This document shows, piece after piece, positions 6,152 to 7,683 of a stretch of DNA of 7,683 nucleotides. Made by a program: the position numbers and the translations under genes. This DNA is from Butyrivibrio sp. (GTDB taxonomy: Bacteria > Bacillota > Clostridia > Lachnospirales > Lachnospiraceae), in NCBI GenBank assembly GCA_024688095.1, contig JAILEJ010000367.1, positions 1 through 7,683 on the forward strand, written 5' to 3'. The notes under the pieces are model-generated. The model was not told the DNA's origin, did not search any database, and saw only the letters and a program-made list of their open reading frames with translations. Numbering within the stretch: the stretch's first letter is position 1; each line of letters begins with the position of its first letter.

Positions 6152-6652
6152 TTAATAATTCTTATATCCTACATCCTGAAGCTTCTTATCCTTAGCAACT
6201 ACAGCATCTTTTAAAGAATCTTTGTAATCCTTAAGTTTCTGTAATAATTCCGGATCACTTGTTGCCAAAATCTTAGCAGCCAGTATGCCTGCATTTGCCC
6301 CGCCATTAATTGCAACAGTTGCAACAGGAATACCTGTAGGCATCTGAACTATACTATAAAGAGAATCTCTTCCCCCAAGAGACGTTGTATGCATAGGAAT
6401 TCCTATTACAGGCATAGGGAATATTGCTGCACACATTCCAGGCAGATGTGCTGCCATTCCTGCTCCTGCAATAATAACCTTATATCCCTTTTCTTCTGCA
6501 CTCTTTGCATATTCAAAAAATTCCTCAGGTTCTCTATGTGCTGAAATGATATTCATTTCATATGATACACCAAGCTGATCAAGAATATCAGCTGCCTTAG
6601 CCATAACCGGCATATCAGAATCACTACCCATAACTATTCCTACTTTTGCCAT
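6152..6652 (-). CDS. purE: Class I PurE: N5-carboxyaminoimidazole ribonucleotide mutase
   Basis: Converts N5-CAIR to CAIR in purine synthesis; class I enzymes are cytosolic octamers. The 166 residues are typical. Visible motifs are MGSDSDMPVM (8-17), SAHREP (37-42, with the conserved His39), IIAGAGMAAHLPGM (60-73, His69) and QMPTGIPVATVAINGGANAG (103-122). AAHLPG and SAHR mark the bacterial class I form; the class II AIR carboxylases of animals and treponemes differ here. The glycine often found in AGAGGAAHLPG is Met66 here. Class I PurE normally depends on PurK for N5-CAIR, and purK is not in this window. The start ATG has AAAGGA 8 nt upstream. It is the first gene of the pur cluster, behind the candidate promoter at 6707-6679. 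Confidence 0.97.
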   Translation of the reverse strand: MAKVGIVMGSDSDMPVMAKAADILDQLGVSYEMNIISAHREPEEFFEYAKSAEEKGYKVIIAGAGMAAHLPGMCAAIFPMPVIGIPMHTTSLGGRDSLYSIVQMPTGIPVATVAINGGANAGILAAKILATSDPELLQKLKDYKDSLKDAVVAKDKKLQDVGYKNY

Positions 6653-6678
6653 CTCACTCTTCCTTTCATAACACCATC

Positions 6679-6707
6679 ATTATATTACAAATATTGTGTA
6701 TCTCCAA
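6679..6707 (-). promoter_or_regulatory. Candidate promoter for the purE-purM-purN-purD-SH3 unit
   Basis: On the minus strand a perfect -10 TATAAT (6684-6679) is preceded at 17 bp by TTGGAG (6707-6702), which keeps only the TTG of the -35 consensus. The predicted start near 6672 leaves a leader of about 20 nt before the purE ATG, too short for a purine riboswitch. A weak -35 with a perfect -10 suits a regulated promoter. Read-through from the upstream aminopeptidase gene is also possible because no clear terminator separates them. Confidence 0.55.
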
Positions 6708-6729
6708 CCATAAAATCACAATATATTGT
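6687..6729. promoter_or_regulatory. Pair of ACAA-N3/4-TTGT palindromes at the purE promoter (candidate operators)
   Basis: ACAATATATTGT (6718-6729) is a perfect 12-bp palindrome ending 10 bp upstream of the -35 box. ACAAATATTGT (6687-6697) is a near copy with the same ACAA/TTGT arms, lying inside the -35/-10 spacer. Their centres are about 31-32 bp apart, close to three helical turns, so a protein could bind both on one DNA face. The sites do not resemble the Bacillus PurR PurBox as I know it. The regulator is unknown, and the AT-rich context raises the chance level. Confidence 0.4.
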
Positions 6730-6774
6730 ACTCCCTTATTTTTAGTAACAAAATTATTTCTTTCAGAATGCTAC

Positions 6775-7683
6775 TTAATGCATTTCATCAAGTGGTTTAT
6801 TAAGCTCCTCAGTTCCAGGAAGAACAAATCTTCCATTTGAAATAATTGTTATCTTTTCACCATCTTTAGTTACTGCAACAAGTTCCCCAAGCTCATTATA
6901 CGGAATTGTAATATCCGTATGGCAACTAAAGTATGCCTTATTAGGATCTGTTTTTCTAAGAGCTGCAATTTCATTATCTCGTGCAATAATGCTCTTGCCG
7001 TCAGGATTATAAGTAACTATATCTTCTTCATGTGAATAACATGTGTCTCCAACTGCAAAATGTGGTCCAGTCTTCTCAGCTATAAGTATTGGAAGCTTGT
7101 CAGAAATATTATATTTTCTTGCTACCATATAAGCTGTTGTATTTGTTCCAATTGCAAATTCTCCAAGTGGAAGCGTCTTATGTCCAAAAAGAATATTATC
7201 TGAAATATACTTTTTATTATCTGCTTCATTTTCAAAGTTAGAGCATGTATAGTCTTCAATACATCCATCCTTGAATTTAATCTCGAGATTTTTGAAAAAT
7301 AAACCTTCCAGATATACTCCTGTAACGTGGAGAACGCCATTGGTTCCAGTAAGAATCGGTGATGTAAATACCTCGCCTACAGGAATATTAACATCTGCCA
7401 CACAGTTTTCAAAATTAGTCTCATGATCAGGATCTTTTAATTCATGTAACGCAACATGCATATCAGTGTGATTGTCACCCATTCCTTTAACTTCACAATA
7501 TTCTGCCTTATCAAGAGCATCAATAAGTTTTTGCTGTATTCCCTGATATAATTTATAGTCTAATGTATTGATCCTGACAGTCTCATCAAAGATTTTTTCA
7601 TAATCTTTTCCAATTTCAGGTATAGGAAATGAAATAATTGTAAAACTTCTCTCTTCACCAATAATATATTCATTCACAACAAG
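6775..7683 (-). CDS. M29-family metallo-aminopeptidase (AmpS/PepS-like), C-terminal part
   Basis: Cytosolic aminopeptidase of the thermophilic aminopeptidase family, which removes N-terminal residues from peptides using two metal ions. The reading frame is open through the right edge, so the N-terminus is missing; 302 residues are visible. A GTG at 7677 could be read as a start, but family proteins are roughly 370-410 residues or longer, so I treat this as truncated by the window. Numbering from 7677, candidate metal ligands are E102 (IPVGEVFTSP), E173 (PLGEFAIGTN), H206 (GPHFAVGD), Y214, and H253 and D255 (SCHTDI). These match the Glu-Glu-His-Tyr-His-Asp pattern of the family. The stretch from H206 to H253 is longer than I recall for the Thermus enzyme, suggesting a small insertion near 215-245. 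The gene ends 122 bp before purE with no obvious terminator. Confidence 0.88.
   Translation of the reverse strand, partial: LVVNEYIIGEERSFTIISFPIPEIGKDYEKIFDETVRINTLDYKLYQGIQQKLIDALDKAEYCEVKGMGDNHTDMHVALHELKDPDHETNFENCVADVNIPVGEVFTSPILTGTNGVLHVTGVYLEGLFFKNLEIKFKDGCIEDYTCSNFENEADNKKYISDNILFGHKTLPLGEFAIGTNTTAYMVARKYNISDKLPILIAEKTGPHFAVGDTCYSHEEDIVTYNPDGKSIIARDNEIAALRKTDPNKAYFSCHTDITIPYNELGELVAVTKDGEKITIISNGRFVLPGTEELNKPLDEMH

Noticed and set aside
6653..6774. Purine riboswitch or other structured leader before purE
   Set aside because: The predicted leader is only about 20 nt and the longer region shows no purine-aptamer core or strong paired architecture.
6738..6776. Possible terminator after the M29 gene (AGTAGC...GTTACT)
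   Set aside because: A six-pair stem with one wobble, a long loop and no U tract after it on the minus strand; too weak for an intrinsic terminator.
1..7683. A novel defence or mobile system
   Set aside because: No transposase, integrase, nuclease, toxin-antitoxin pair, direct-repeat-spacer array or tRNA gene is recognisable, and every long frame is accounted for by a housekeeping or envelope gene.

Overview
All genes supported here lie on the minus strand, so transcription runs from the right edge to the left. The DNA is AT-rich, Shine-Dalgarno sequences are strong and purine-rich, and the protein families are typical of low-GC Gram-positive anaerobes. These are a ClpC-type unfoldase, a short YtrA-type GntR regulator, an M29 aminopeptidase, class I PurE and a secreted SH3-domain protein. 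I infer a Clostridia member, most likely Lachnospiraceae (Butyrivibrio/Roseburia-like), from overall character rather than from a marker gene.

Layout in the direction of transcription: (1) 7683-6775, the C-terminal ~300 residues of an M29 metallo-aminopeptidase cut by the window edge. (2) 6774-6653, an intergenic region with a likely promoter and two ACAA-N3/4-TTGT palindromes. (3) 6652-3112, four purine biosynthesis genes purE-purM-purN-purD, tightly packed except for an 89-bp purE-purM gap. (4) 3100-1667, a secreted or membrane-anchored protein with two SH3-like domains, whose Shine-Dalgarno lies across the purD stop codon. It is followed by a strong intrinsic terminator at 1640-1583. (5) 1561-1428, a well-formed promoter with a long leader holding inverted repeats. 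(6) 1427-1, a short GntR regulator followed 27 bp later by clpC, of which the first ~341 residues are present.

The four pur products carry out non-contiguous steps of IMP synthesis: PurD makes GAR, PurN formylates it, PurM closes the imidazole ring to AIR, and PurE acts on the carboxylated form. purF, purL/purQ/purS, purK, purC, purB and purH are not in the window. The SH3 membrane protein appears to be the last gene of this transcription unit, which is an unexpected partner for cytosolic purine enzymes. The clpC unit is headed by a GntR repressor-like gene instead of the classical ctsR-mcsA-mcsB genes.

This is mostly ordinary housekeeping sequence. I see no mobile element, CRISPR array, RNA gene or defence system. 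The points worth a second look are the purine-linked SH3 membrane protein, the GntR-clpC arrangement with its candidate operators, and the paired palindromes at the purE promoter.
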